From Fomitopsis serialis (lineage: Eukaryota; Basidiomycota; Agaricomycetes; Polyporales; Fomitopsidaceae): a stretch of 13,517 nt of DNA. The DNA is taken from the NCBI RefSeq assembly GCF_022376445.1, contig NW_025955706.1:1-13517 (forward strand), read 5' to 3'. Positions 1 to 11,170 of this stretch are shown piece after piece. Every line of letters starts with the position of its first letter. Position 1 is the first letter of the stretch. Below the pieces are notes generated by a model. The model was given only the letters and a program-made list of their open reading frames with translations. It had not been told where the DNA came from and did not search any database. The position numbers and the translations under genes were made by a program.

Positions 1-749
1 GGACTTCGCATCGCAGGTACTGTTTTCTCATCATCCAGACGTAACGATCGATCTGACGCTCCGGTATAGGTCGTTGAGCGACACAACAAGCCTGAGGTCG
101 AAGTTGGGTGAGAGGCGAGCGTCGCTCCGAGTCTATTGTCCCTCTGACGTTGAATGTTCGCGCAGGCAATCGAAGGAAGTGCTCCTCAACCCCCTCACGA
201 TCTCTCGCAATGAGAACGAGCGCGTGCTCATCGAGTCTGCTATCAACTCTATCCGACTGAGCATCAAGATCAAGCAGGCAGACGAGATCGAGCGTGTACT
301 GTGCCACAAGTTCACTCGGTTCATGATGCAGAGAGCGGAGAGCTTCGTCGTGCTGCGGAGAAAGCCAGTCAAGGTGCGCACCGCATCACGTTAACTGACG
401 ATGCTTCATATTCAATGACATGCGTCGTCGCGATTTGCACTGGCGAATGCGTGCTGTAGGGTTATGAATCTCGTTCCTGATCACCAACAACCACACCGAT
501 ATCATGCTCAACACAAGATAGTCGACTTCATCATTCAGTACGCGCTTCCTCGAATAGGCTACTGTGCGATGGCTTACGTGCGCATTCTGTTAGGTTCATG
601 GAAGAAGTGGACAAGGAGATTAGTGAGATGAAGCTCAGCTTGAATGCTCGTGCTCGTGTCGTGGCGGAATCATACTTGACTGCGGTGCGTCCCATTTCCT
701 CTTGGCTAAATAGGGAGATACTAACAGTTATTCGTAGTTCAATTCATGA
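1..749 (+). CDS. ARPC4: Arp2/3 complex subunit 4 (ARPC4, 20 kDa), 5' partial, two apparent frame breaks
   Basis: ARPC4 is a core subunit of the seven-protein Arp2/3 complex, which nucleates branched actin filaments in the cytoplasm at sites such as endocytic patches. Proposed exons are <1-16, 70-107, 166-373, 460-537, 594-684 and 738-749; the first codons lie left of the window. Family-typical blocks read in order: [66 protein letters not shown], then [13 protein letters not shown] and [10 protein letters not shown], ending TAFNS and TGA at 747-749. The last exon has only 12 nt. Exon 460-537 needs one extra base near 467/468 (GYDIS block) and another near 512/513 (HKIVDFIIQ block). With both, its length becomes 80 nt and the phases at both ends fit. 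Identity is very secure from the conserved blocks. Whether the locus is truly broken is a separate question; assembly error is my preferred reading. Confidence 0.93.
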
Positions 750-1088
750 GACACTACTGCGGCCTGATAATGAAATTCGGTGCAACGCTATTGCGCCCGT
801 AGTGCCCCAGTAGCAAATATCTTCGGCGCGCTGGACCCAGTTACACGGTTCGTGGCGGCATACAATGTATAACTTATCAGAAATGCAGAATACTGTAATA
901 TACGGGATCCTGGATGGTAGACGGACCCGAGTGACACGAGCCATCTCGTCTCTTGACCGGGTTTCTTAGTGGCGCTGCGCTCTGACTTCAACATACTTGG
1001 TTGTGCATGCATCTAGCCTACATCCACGTATCATGTCTTCGTGATTGAAGCGTGTCTGGAAGCAAACACTGGTCAGTTCATATATATC

Positions 1089-1403
1089 CTACATACGTGC
1101 CTGAACAACATCCTCACTCATACTGGGTTTATCAGTGCCCCATAGAGGCAAATTCAATGCTTCTCTAATGATAGCAGGTCTTGCGCCTTGCGCCTTCAGA
1201 CCGACAGTTGCTCGGAACAACACGTCTACCAAGTGCGCGTTCCGACCAAGGTCCGACAGCAATTCCCCGCCCGCACGAATTCCCGTCTCCGAGTAATCAA
1301 CAAGTGCTGGCCCTTTGGTCATCGATATGCCGACGCCCCGCTGCCAAATCGGCAGTTCAAATGTCAGTAAAGCAGGAGTGGCATTTGAGTGGCATCGACG
1401 CAT
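1089..1403 (-). other. Unrecognised 104-codon open frame, possible gene or gene fragment
   Basis: A single open frame runs from ATG at 1403-1401 to a TAG at the left end. I do not recognise the product. The predicted peptide has a well-mixed composition with helix-like stretches (for example GGELLSDLGRNAHLVDVL and ARPAIIREALNLPLWG), unlike many chance frames nearby, which are rich in Ser/Arg/Pro. The final codons overlap a possible donor (gtatgtagg), so it could be an exon of a longer minus-strand gene with a 41-nt intron ending in ttccag just left of it. A plus-strand frame overlaps it at 1181-1408 but looks random. Coding status is uncertain; a decayed gene or chance are both possible. Confidence 0.22.
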
Positions 1404-1640
1404 TGTGAACAGCCCGTACGGTTTGCATTTTGGTGGTGGTGGCGCTTGGTGTCTGTGTAGCTGATCATTTCCTTAGGTCTCGAGTAAGTCCGATGAAGGC
1501 GGGGATGGTAGGACAGCCTTGAGACAGGCGGATCAATATGTCTCGCCTTCCCAATATAAGAAGCAGTACAAGTGCCCAAACTCAATCGACTGCTGATAGT
1601 GCTGCACGTCGGTGACAAGTACCTTCGATGCTCTGGGAAG

Positions 1641-1648
1641 CATAAATA
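1641..1648 (+). promoter_or_regulatory. TATA-like element upstream of the DUF6533 gene
   Basis: CATAAATA lies about 47 nt before the proposed ATG at 1695. The distance suits a core promoter with a short leader. Support is only motif and position. Confidence 0.3.
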
Positions 1649-1694
1649 GAAAGCGCACCGTCCTACACCACTCGCATGTGTCGTCGATGCGATC

Positions 1695-3298
1695 ATGTCT
1701 GCGTCCTCCGAGTCAGCCTCTCTCACAGCGGAGCTCATCCTCCAGGTACAAAGCTCGTAAGCTTTCAATTTGTTCATTTGGCGAGTCATTGTGCTGAAGA
1801 CGTCGGCGTAGGTCAGTGTTCTCTCGTTGTCTGCTCGCCGCTTTCAGTAAGTCCTTCTTCAAAGTGCCGCTCTCCTTTGTCGGCTGAGCCTGTCTGGTTG
1901 TCCGCGCTGTGCTCTCTTCTTTCCCAGCGATATACGTCTTTGACCGTGTCCTCACGTTCGACTCAGAGGTCGAGTATATCTGGCGCCGTAAGAAGTCCGG
2001 CGTCACACTCCTCTACGCATCTATGCACATTTGTACGCTTCTCATGTTTGTACCAAACCTCGTCGCTCGGCTTGCCACGACGTGTGAAGTACGGTCACTC
2101 CGATTATCCTCTAGATGTCTGCATCGCTCATGATCGTATACAATTTGTTTTTCACTTTCAGAGGTCTCGCTGGATTTATCCGTCCACAATGGGAAAACCC
2201 ACTAATTGTTGACTCCAGTTCCTATATTCTCGATGTGATGGACACTGCAGCTCTGTGTGCGTTGTATCTACTATGGGGAGGTGAGTAGTCTATCTTCGCT
2301 CACTTTGTCTACGAGACTCAATGGCGGCGCAGCTATTTCTGCTTTGCGAGCTTACGCGATAAACAATCGTCGATGGATTATACCGGCTTTCATATTCCTT
2401 GTGTCCTTGGTCCCTGTTGCTACGAACGTCGTGAGCACCATATTTACCGTAGCATTCTGCATCTCACCGGCTGAGTTTGCAGGCTTATTGCCGGGGAATA
2501 GGCTGGGGGTCTATCCATCCATACCCTGCGCCGTTTACAATCGGACCCCCCAGGACACCGAAACGAGGTTTGTCCTCCTTGCATGAGATGGGTTACACCG
2601 ATTGAGCCGCCCTTTACCAGGTGTAAGGATTCACGTATTACACGCTAGTCGCATGTTGATTGGCGTATATGCAGTGGAGATTGCCACTCGGACGTGCGTC
2701 ATCGCAATGGACTTGCTCGTGTTGCTTGTCACCTGGAAGGAGACATACGGTATACAAAGGTGTGCTCATGCTATGAATGTCAAAACACCCATCGTGACAT
2801 TGCTTCTCCGAGATGGTAAGCCGAGCTTTTCTACGCATCTGTGTAGAACCATCCGTCTCACGGCAGTGACTAGGAACTGTATACTTTGGGTGAGGTTGCA
2901 CGACGACCCCTGGTGCATAATCTAATGTTGCACCAGGGTTCTCCTGGTAATCAACATCGTCTGTCTGATCCTATGGATCATGAATATTCTACAGGCAGCG
3001 AGCACCTTCTCCACTGCGTGCGTAATTGACCTTCAATGCATTATCGCCCCCCGCATGACACGGCCACACTCATGGGTTTCTATCTGACAGGTTCAACACC
3101 ATACTTCTGTCTCGTTTCTTCCTTAACCTTCGCGAAACAGACGGTTTGCGTGGCGACGGCGCCACCGACACCACGTCCGAGCCATCCGAGGCGCGTTTCG
3201 CTTCGCTTGTCTTCAACTCTCTCGGGGTTCTCTCGCGCCCGGGCTGGATGAGCAGCTCGACTTCGCAGAGCACGCGCAGGACGGAACCGAAGAGTTAG
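1695..3298 (+). CDS. DUF6533 domain-containing multi-pass membrane protein
   Basis: Proposed exons are 1695-1756, 1812-1846, 1928-2049, 2115-2280, 2333-2567, 2649-2815, 2874-2889, 2937-3017 and 3091-3298. They give 1092 nt, in phase throughout, for 363 residues. The DUF6533 signature is near residues 33-56 (TIYVFDRVLTF, then EVEYIWRRKKS), followed by about six further hydrophobic segments, including ALCALYLLWG (119-128), PAFIFLVSLVPVATN (146-160), CVIAMDLLVLLVTW (223-236) and FGVLLVINIVCLILWI (267-282). The block RDGTVYFG spans a 16-nt exon (2874-2889). This large basidiomycete paralogue family has no established function; a plasma- or endomembrane location is inferred. The exon 3/4 junction is the least certain: a 65-nt intron (2050-2114) was preferred over one of 26 nt. 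At about 3239-3243 the family-like acidic tail moves to another frame (separate entry), so the stop at 3296-3298 may be artificial. Confidence 0.8.
2874..2889 (+). other. 16-nt microexon of the DUF6533 gene
   Basis: GAACTGTATACTTTGG lies between acceptor GACTAG and donor GTGAGG and completes RDG-TVYFG-VLLVIN. It enters in phase 1 and leaves in phase 2, so its length is required for the downstream frame. Flanking introns are 58 and 47 nt. Confidence 0.75.
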
Positions 3299-5156
<1,858 letters not shown>

Positions 5157-5467
5157 GGGGGTGCAGATACATGCTAGGGGAAAATGCTGGGTATGGTAGT
5201 GGATGCAAAAATTGTGATGCTTGCTGTGTTGTAGTGTTGTAAAAGTAGACATGCGAATGCTGAAGACCCTCGCCCCAGTGATCGCATCCAATGGAATCCT
5301 CATGAAGTGCCCCAACTGAGAGTGGAACTCAGCGCGACTGGGAAGCGGTCTGGACATTCATTCCGTGAACACATCATCATACGCGCACTACTGATACACT
5401 TCCAAGATGTCCTATCGTCCTACAGCATGCATGTCGCACAATGGACCTGTCCATGCGACGGAGGTCT
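5157..5467. other. Convergent 3' spacer between HEM2 and the FIT gene
   Basis: Both flanking genes end here, so it should contain two 3' untranslated regions and their polyadenylation sites. No canonical AATAAA is obvious, which is common in fungi. I see no gene; open frames here are short and lack recognisable features. Confidence 0.5.
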
Positions 5468-6401
5468 TCAGTCTCGTCTCGATTTGGCTGCATTTGTTGG
5501 GCCAGCAAGGTTGCGACGCGCCGACGATACAGCGGGGTCGGCTTTGAAGCGCAACATAGGCATCTGTGTCATTGCAAATCCAGCGACGCCCAGTACTGCA
5601 GAGGAATAGGTCAGCGTGCGGCGGAGACGGTACAGCTTGGGACGCACAGTAGCCTGTCAACTTCTCGAACGGAGTGTGGAAGTACACGCTCGTCGTGTAC
5701 GACGCGAACATGGCCAAGAGGATCATGAGACCGTTGAAGGCAACGGCGTACTTGTGGTTCGGCGGCCACCGCCTGTCTACGCTGGGCGATGACGACGCGA
5801 ACGACGGGCGGAGTTGGTCCACGAGGAACAGGATCGACATCGTGAGGAGGAATATGTGGCCCGACACGTCGTGGCCCCTCCGGAGCCTCGGCCTGACTTG
5901 GAAGTCATTGTCAGGGAGGACGACCATCGCGGAGAAGAGGCTCGCATGGGTCCCGGCGCTGATGGTCGACTTGGTGTAGCAGAACTCGGTCGGGACGCCG
6001 ACGACCTCGCCGCTCGGGAGGTTCACGACGCACTCGCCGCCCGTGCTCACGATGAGCCGCTCGAGCACGGCGGGGCCGAAGAACCAGCTCGTGAAGCCGA
6101 GCCAGACGGCCGTGGCCGCGGCGTATTGCGCGAGCCTTCGCAGCTTGCGTGTCGTGGGCGGGGAGGTGAAGAAGAGCAAGACGAAGGCGAGGGTCGTCCA
6201 GCCCCATATGCGCTTGATGAAGTAGACGTTGAGAACGTTCTTCTTGTTCGCGAAGTAGTGCGTCGCGTGGAGCGGATGGGGGAGGGCGGTGAGGAGGGGG
6301 TTGGAGGTGTCGAGGTAGGAGTTGTTGACGATGGAGGAGAGCGTGCCGAAGCCGACGATGGCAGTGATGGTGAGGAGGGCAGCTATTCGGGGGTCGGGCA
6401 T
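5468..6401 (-). CDS. SCS3: FIT/Scs3-family ER membrane protein (fat storage-inducing transmembrane protein)
   Basis: Members of this family sit in the ER membrane, belong to the lipid-phosphatase-like fold, act as acyl-CoA diphosphatases in animals, and promote lipid droplet budding; yeast Scs3 also links to inositol and phospholipid metabolism. Exons are 6401-5648 and 5595-5468 with one 52-nt intron (donor GTGCGT, acceptor CTGCAG), giving 293 residues in phase. Two histidines match the catalytic pair: His182 in GHDVSGHIFLL and His242 in VYFHTPFEKLTG. Hydrophobic segments lie near residues 7-24, 66-80, 93-109, 183-195, 219-240 and in the last exon (LLGVAGFAM). The N-terminus MPDPRIAALL has no cleavable-signal look; the first helix probably anchors it. 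No frame break is present, unlike in neighbouring genes. The loop between Cys141 and the DVSGH motif is somewhat longer than I expect and could vary by lineage. Confidence 0.88.
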
Positions 6402-6661
6402 GGTGACAGTAGTGAAGAAGGGTCGTACACGAGGGTCGGCGCGTGTTGGTGGACGGTGCAGCGTCAGTACAGTACGTCATCACCACGCGCGCCTCATTAG
6501 ACGCCCATTGAACACGCACTAAGACACGTCCGTCTACATATGGAAAGCGTGTAGATGTACTCACTATGGCTCGGTCGACCCAGCTATACTTACCACAGGC
6601 GCCCACAATGTATCACGAGAATAGCACTGAATACAGCATATTTCCAAGGAATGGTTCAGCG

Positions 6662-6684
6662 GGACCACTCAAAATGGGTGGTCC
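6662..6684. repeat. Short inverted repeat able to form a hairpin
   Basis: GGACCACTC and GGGTGGTCC flank a 5-nt loop (AAAAT), pairing over 9 positions with one G-T. It lies about 260 nt upstream of the FIT start codon. There is no T-run after it and fungi do not use such terminators, so its role, if any, is unknown. Confidence 0.6.
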
Positions 6685-6782
6685 ATGACAAGATTGGACG
6701 CATGAGTTGAAGGTGATGTGTCAAGGAACTGGCTTAGTGGCTAATTCTCAGGAATGGGCTGCTCGCAACGACGCGACGCGAC

Positions 6783-6788
6783 CACGTG
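6783..6788. promoter_or_regulatory. E-box CACGTG with a second ACGTG
   Basis: CACGTGGACGTGACG starts here, about 380 nt upstream of the FIT start codon on the minus strand. The palindromic hexamer is the classical site for bHLH factors. In yeast, phospholipid genes are controlled by bHLH Ino2/Ino4 through related sites, so a link to a lipid gene is reasonable but only inferred. Confidence 0.25.
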
Positions 6789-7595
6789 GACGTGACGCGC
6801 CGCACGCCCGCCCTGCTCTTCTCATTCATACATCCCACATCCACAACATACAGTCCAGACCGTAAAAACACTGTAAGAACGAAGTTCCAGGGCGAATTAC
6901 GACGCACCTCATCTGCAGTTCTTCACTGACGCGCGGACTCGCAACTGCCTAGCTACGTCTGCGAGTTCCTACGTAGGCCCACAGTGCCTCACTTTCGGGA
7001 CATACAAGTCGCGTGGTACTGCAAACCACTGGATGACCTGCAAGGCGTACAAGATGCTCCTTATGGACGACTGCTCGCGAACTTCTTCTGCTTGAACTTC
7101 GGTGGGCCGCAACAATGCATGAGGCAGTTAAGCAGATAGGAATAAGCGACGGTGTCAGGAAAGGGCTGGGGCAGCTCAATTGTCGTTTGGCAAGTTACAT
7201 GTTGGGTACGTGAGACAAGATGTACGCGCTGCGTATGTGTTAGGTTCAACCACTCACCATGCTGAGTGTTGTCAAGGGCCGCAGGCATCGAGCGCAACTA
7301 GATACGGTTCATTGTGTGGTGTTACCACCGGATCAATGTGTTTCCTGATAACATTTTATATGAGTACAAGACGAACCACAGAACACCTTGCGAAAGCGCA
7401 AGGATGGGCAGTATCGCGAAGATTAATCCTGATGCCAGATCCACGGATGACGACATAGGACCGTCCAGCAATGCCTAACTAAATCACGTATAAATAGTCT
7501 GAGCAGCACAGAAGGCAGCGCATGCGGAGCAATGTCCAGTTGAGTCGAGTCTATGTGTGGAGGATCACTCTATGGCCGTTCCATGCCGATCCTTC

Positions 7596-9439
7596 TCAAA
7601 CGTTCTTGCGATGCTCCTACACCCAGCCGTCAGATACGCAGAGAAATGGACGAACAGGCAACGTACGGGAGCGTGAGTCGTCTCGTGGTCGACGTGCACG
7701 AACGCGCGCTCGACGTTCGGGAGGATCTCGATCTTATCCTGGAGCTGTTGGCTGATGTCGTGTGCCTTCCACAGTGGCGTGTTCGCGTCCATAACAATGT
7801 CCACTTCGACGAACCAGTTCTGCAGTCACCCGTTAGTGGGGGGCGAAACCGAAACCGCGTGCGTGGAAACGTACAGGACCGCTCTGTATCGTGAGGGACA
7901 GTCAGCATGCAAGACACAGGGCAAAGGGCGAACAACGTACGTGGTAAGCTCTGACGGTGTCCACCTTCTCGATCTCGTCGCTGAACGTCATCGCGTTGTA
8001 GATGAGCAGCTGCATGAAGTCGTGCGGCGCGGATTTGCCCGCGAGCAGCTCGAACTGCGTGTAAATCGTGTAGCCCCACGCGCCAATGACGCCGACGGAA
8101 AGCTGACAAACTCAGCGTAAGCGGCACAGCACAGTGCGAAGCGCGTGCACTCACGATGATGGCGCCCATAGGATCGAGCCCTGTAGCAAGATAAGTGGAG
8201 GGAGAGAGGAGAGGGGGGTCGGAACTTACACCAAGCCCATCTGCTGCCACCAGCGGACATGAGCAGACCTGCATGTGCCGTTAGTCAACGAAGAACTATG
8301 CGTTGCCGAGGTTGCGCACCGAAGCCGTTGATGAAGATGTCATTTCGGTGATCCTCCCAGAGCACGTGGACCTGGCTCGACTGTGCACGGAAAGAAGAGC
8401 AGTAGAGGAACAACAAGAACTTCACGCCTACAAGAGATGTTCAGTATGCAAAATCGTATGGTGTCAAGAGACCGACCAAGCGCTGCGCCGACCGCGACCA
8501 AGGACGGGATGTGGAACGAGTCCGAGCCGCCAGAGTGCTCAATGAGCTCTTGCACCGATTCGACGAGCACAACGAGGTTGACGGAGCTCATGCTTACAGA
8601 GCAACGTGTCAACCGTGCCCCAATGAAAGGCATGCAAACCTACAGGCATCCTGAAAACGTCGTACTGAGCATGATGCGCGACAATGACTAGAAGTAGACA
8701 GTACCGTATACGATATTGCCGATTGTCTCGAGTCGCGATCCACCGACTGGCCACTTGTTGGTGTCCATGGACTCCGCCTTTTTGTGCAGCCAGTACAAAA
8801 CAACGTTGCTGCCGAAGTCGAAGACCGCATCGACCGACGTAGCGATCAGGGAGAGTGAACCGGAGGTGATAGCGGCGTAGACTAGATAACAATGGTAAGC
8901 ATCCTGATCGTTGAACAGCGAGGATGAGGCATACGCTGCAGAGCGCAGAGAACGGCATTCCCAATCAGACTGGCCCAGATTGCAATTTGAATCTAGCACG
9001 CAGAGTTGGGCACAATGATTGCGAGATGAGTGGCCGTAGAACTTACGGGTAGGCGGGAGGTCTCCTCTTCTGCTCGTGCCTCCTCAGTGTGCTCTTCCAT
9101 TGGTTTCAGCAACGCATTGATCAGCTGCACGATCGACTGTCATTACAAGAGCAAGGGCGAAGAGACGATACCCACGTCATTTTGCTTGCGTTGATACTTG
9201 ACGAGCCGTTTGCCCGACTTCCTACTCCGCAGTTTGTCCAGTTCCTCCTCGGTCATGTACGCTCCGCGGAAAGCATAAGGATCTGCGCGCTCAGAACTGA
9301 CTGAGGTTGCCCTTTGTTCTTCGTCCCTCTGCTTCGGGTGCTTCACAGTTGTTCCCTTGAGCGATAGGGTGAGTGCATCGCCTCGTGTACAGGAGGCAGC
9401 GAGACTTACATAGTCGGTCGAGCTGGCACCCACCAGCAT
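7596..9439 (-). CDS. Cation diffusion facilitator, manganese-type (DxxxD) efflux transporter
   Basis: CDF proteins exchange cytosolic divalent metal for protons, here probably moving Mn2+ into vacuole, Golgi or out of the cell. Proposed exons: 9439-9410, 9355-9176, 9136-9047, 8992-8935, 8881-8705, a doubtful 4-nt piece at about 8639, 8592-8477, 8427-8320, 8268-8230, 8180-8155, 8102-7941, 7883-7875, 7819-7667 and 7616-7596. With the 4-nt piece they total 1173 nt, or 390 residues. A hydrophilic N-terminus precedes TM1 (IQIAIWASLIGNAVL). TM2 holds D137/D141 (TSVDAVFDFGSN), followed by WPVGGSRLETIGNIVYG. TM5 holds D244/D248 (WEDHRNDIFINGFG). The cytoplasmic C-terminal domain follows from QFELLAGKSAP through SGPNWFVEVDIVM and LPNVERAFVHVDHE to EHRKNV. 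DxxxD in both helices marks Mn-CDFs rather than HxxxD zinc types. ATG 9439 was chosen because it is the only upstream ATG in phase; one out of frame is at 9494. Divergent from the ferric reductase. Confidence 0.88.
7875..7883 (-). other. 9-nt microexon of the CDF gene
   Basis: AGCGGTCCT (Ser-Gly-Pro) sits between a perfect acceptor (ATACAG) and donor (GTACGT) on the minus strand. It supplies the SGP of the family-typical RAYH-SGP-NWFVEVD block. Flanking introns are 57 and 55 nt. Without it the reading stays in frame but loses three residues of a conserved turn. Confidence 0.8.
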
Positions 9440-10212
9440 CGTCCCGAACGGGTGTCTGTGGATAGAATGCGTCTTTTGTCTGTGTGATGACCATGGCTGC
9501 GAGGGAGGACGGGAGGAAGGGGTCTTGTCGAGAGCCACGAGCCGAAGTAAGTACGCCGCCAGCGGGCGCTAATAAGAAGGATGGCGATTTCCGCACCCGA
9601 TCTCCGCGGGCGTCTGTTGCGGTTCTGCTTCGAGCGACACCGACGCGACGCACTCGCAACTCGTTCGCAACGCTCACTGGCAGTCCTCTTCGTCTACAAC
9701 CTGCTGCTTGGGTGTCCTTATAAGGCTCAATCCTCGATGCATACCATCGTACAGCGCTCGCATGTGGCAAGAGCATTGGCAGACACTTGCCCGAGGGTGC
9801 TCAGTACCGGCTCAGTGCCTGCCAGGAAGTACGGGGCTCAGGTTGCGTGGCGACATGATGCTTCAGCTGACGCAGGATTCGGCTAAGTTGCTACCTCCGG
9901 GAGTCGTTCCGTAAGTAGCGTCTGTTCGTTGGTTCGATTGCTGCTCGGACTTGCGCTCACGACAATCAATGCCCAGAGTGTGGCTATAAGCAATACACAC
10001 GCGAGACCAAGGTGAGATTACTTTAAGTCTGCACCCTCGGATGACCCTACAGCCGCTGGTATCGTTCGGGATACTTTCATGTCTAGCATGTTTCTGTCAA
10101 GACGTTGTTCCTCGATGATCATGTAGCGGCCAGGACTTTCTTGGGCTGATCCGGGGTAATAATCCGATACCCTGTTATGGTAGGGCGCGGGTGGCGTGTG
10201 GTTGGAGGCTAG

Positions 10213-10512
10213 CGCGGCGACACCTCCGTCGTCGCGCCGTACAGCAACGTACCAAAACAGGGTGTTGGTTCTGTAGCCCGCATCATCTCGGAGCACTACA
10301 CATCCCCCGCTGCTCTGGCTTGGGAGCGTCCGAGGCAGCTACGACAAAAGCTTCCTCCAGATGCCGACATTCACTTTCAACCATATGTCTTCACGTCTAG
10401 GCTCGCCGTATCATACAGTACTGGCATGCCTCCCGCGCGTTCCAGGGTCTTCGATCCAACTCTGATCCATTTGTCCAGCCTCAAGTGCATACTTAGGGCC
10501 AACTTAGGGTAA
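10213..10512 (+). other. Exon-like stop-free segment, product unknown
   Basis: One hundred codons between stops, with a candidate acceptor (AAACAG) ending at 10260 and a donor-like GTAAGC overlapping the closing TAA. The peptide includes LPPDADIHFQPYVFTSRLAV and SRVFDPTLIHLSSL, which have natural-looking composition, but I recognise no family. The minus strand over 10018-10296 is also open, so strand is uncertain. Confidence 0.18.
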
Positions 10513-11162
10513 GCACGAATCATTCAATCTTGGGCTCTGCCATTGGAGCGTAGATCGTGATGCGCTGGGCGGAGACCGCCGTCTGCTGCGGATTGCAACG
10601 GCCGGCGGTAATCGTGCAGCGAAGGCCTCCATGCGTTCATACGCCTCTCCAATCTCCTTGGCGATGGGCTCCTTTCCAGCCAGAAGCAGAAGGTGATGCC
10701 AATTGGCATACCGTGCGCCACTCGCCTCAGCCCCGCAACCGTTGCTGCAGCTGCGCGCTCCGCAGCATAATCACTTCCGGTGGGCCGCCAAGTACTAAGT
10801 TGCAGTCGTCACAATGCTGTCGTCTTCCCCAATCAATGCTCATCTCGGCTGCATGTAAGTGCATACGGGCTCAAGAGATGTCTACGTGGTGACCTAAAAG
10901 CAGGAGTGATGGACTCATGCAGCATAGCGACCCGGGACGAAACACGGATTGCGATTCGTTGTATTGCTTGCGGCCGCGATACCAGGCCGAGCACCTCAGG
11001 CTCCGGTCAGCACACGGGACCGAGACCGGCCTCTTTGGGGTCCATTATGATTGTGTTGTGTGCTTGTTCAGTTCTTGGACGCTTTCCACGCCGTGTCGGC
11101 ATGTGCCCACCAATGCCAATACCCGCCGCAGATTGTTCTGCAGATACGGTCGGTCGAAGTAC

Positions 11163-11170
11163 TTTATAAA
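11163..11170. promoter_or_regulatory. TATA-like element before the ferric reductase gene
   Basis: TTTATAAA, a palindrome, lies 147 nt upstream of the proposed ATG at 11317. The spacing would allow a leader of roughly 100 nt. Motif evidence only. Confidence 0.3.

Larger units (their letters stand above)
750..1694. other. Spacer between ARPC4 and the DUF6533 gene
   Basis: This stretch separates two same-strand genes and should hold the ARPC4 3' untranslated region and the promoter of the DUF6533 gene. It contains AT-rich patches around 880-900 and 1078-1095. Apart from the unidentified minus-strand frame at 1089-1403 and a TATA-like element at 1641-1648, I see nothing that I can name. No RNA gene or transposon ends are visible. 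Confidence 0.5.
6402..7595. other. Spacer between the FIT gene promoter and the CDF gene 3' end
   Basis: Both neighbours are on the minus strand, so the left part should be the FIT promoter and the right part the CDF 3' region. It contains a CACGTG E-box in an ACGTG-rich patch (about 6781-6798), a 9-bp-stem hairpin (6662-6684), and a plus-strand TATAAATA (7489-7496) that has no gene behind it. Open frames near 7061-7297 (-) and 7180-7458 (+) have no recognisable product. No transposon ends seen. Confidence 0.5.

Noticed and set aside
5814..6500. 228-codon plus-strand frame rich in Glu, Gly and Arg
   Set aside because: It is antisense to the FIT gene, whose conserved DVSGH and YFHT motifs are on the minus strand.
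5911..6606. 231-codon minus-strand frame overlapping the FIT gene
   Set aside because: It is a shifted frame of the FIT coding exon with His/Arg/Pro-rich composition.
7489..7496. TATAAATA as promoter of a plus-strand gene
   Set aside because: No credible plus-strand gene follows; it lies at the 3' side of the CDF gene and may be chance.
9291..9776. Longer N-terminus for the CDF protein from ATG 9494 or further upstream
   Set aside because: That frame does not join in phase to the second exon at the available acceptors; ATG 9439 does.
9977..10011. Zinc-ribbon or LITAF-like exon (CPECGYKQYTRETK)
   Set aside because: The cysteine pair is suggestive, but no second cysteine pair follows in any frame, and phases with neighbouring exon-like pieces hit stops.
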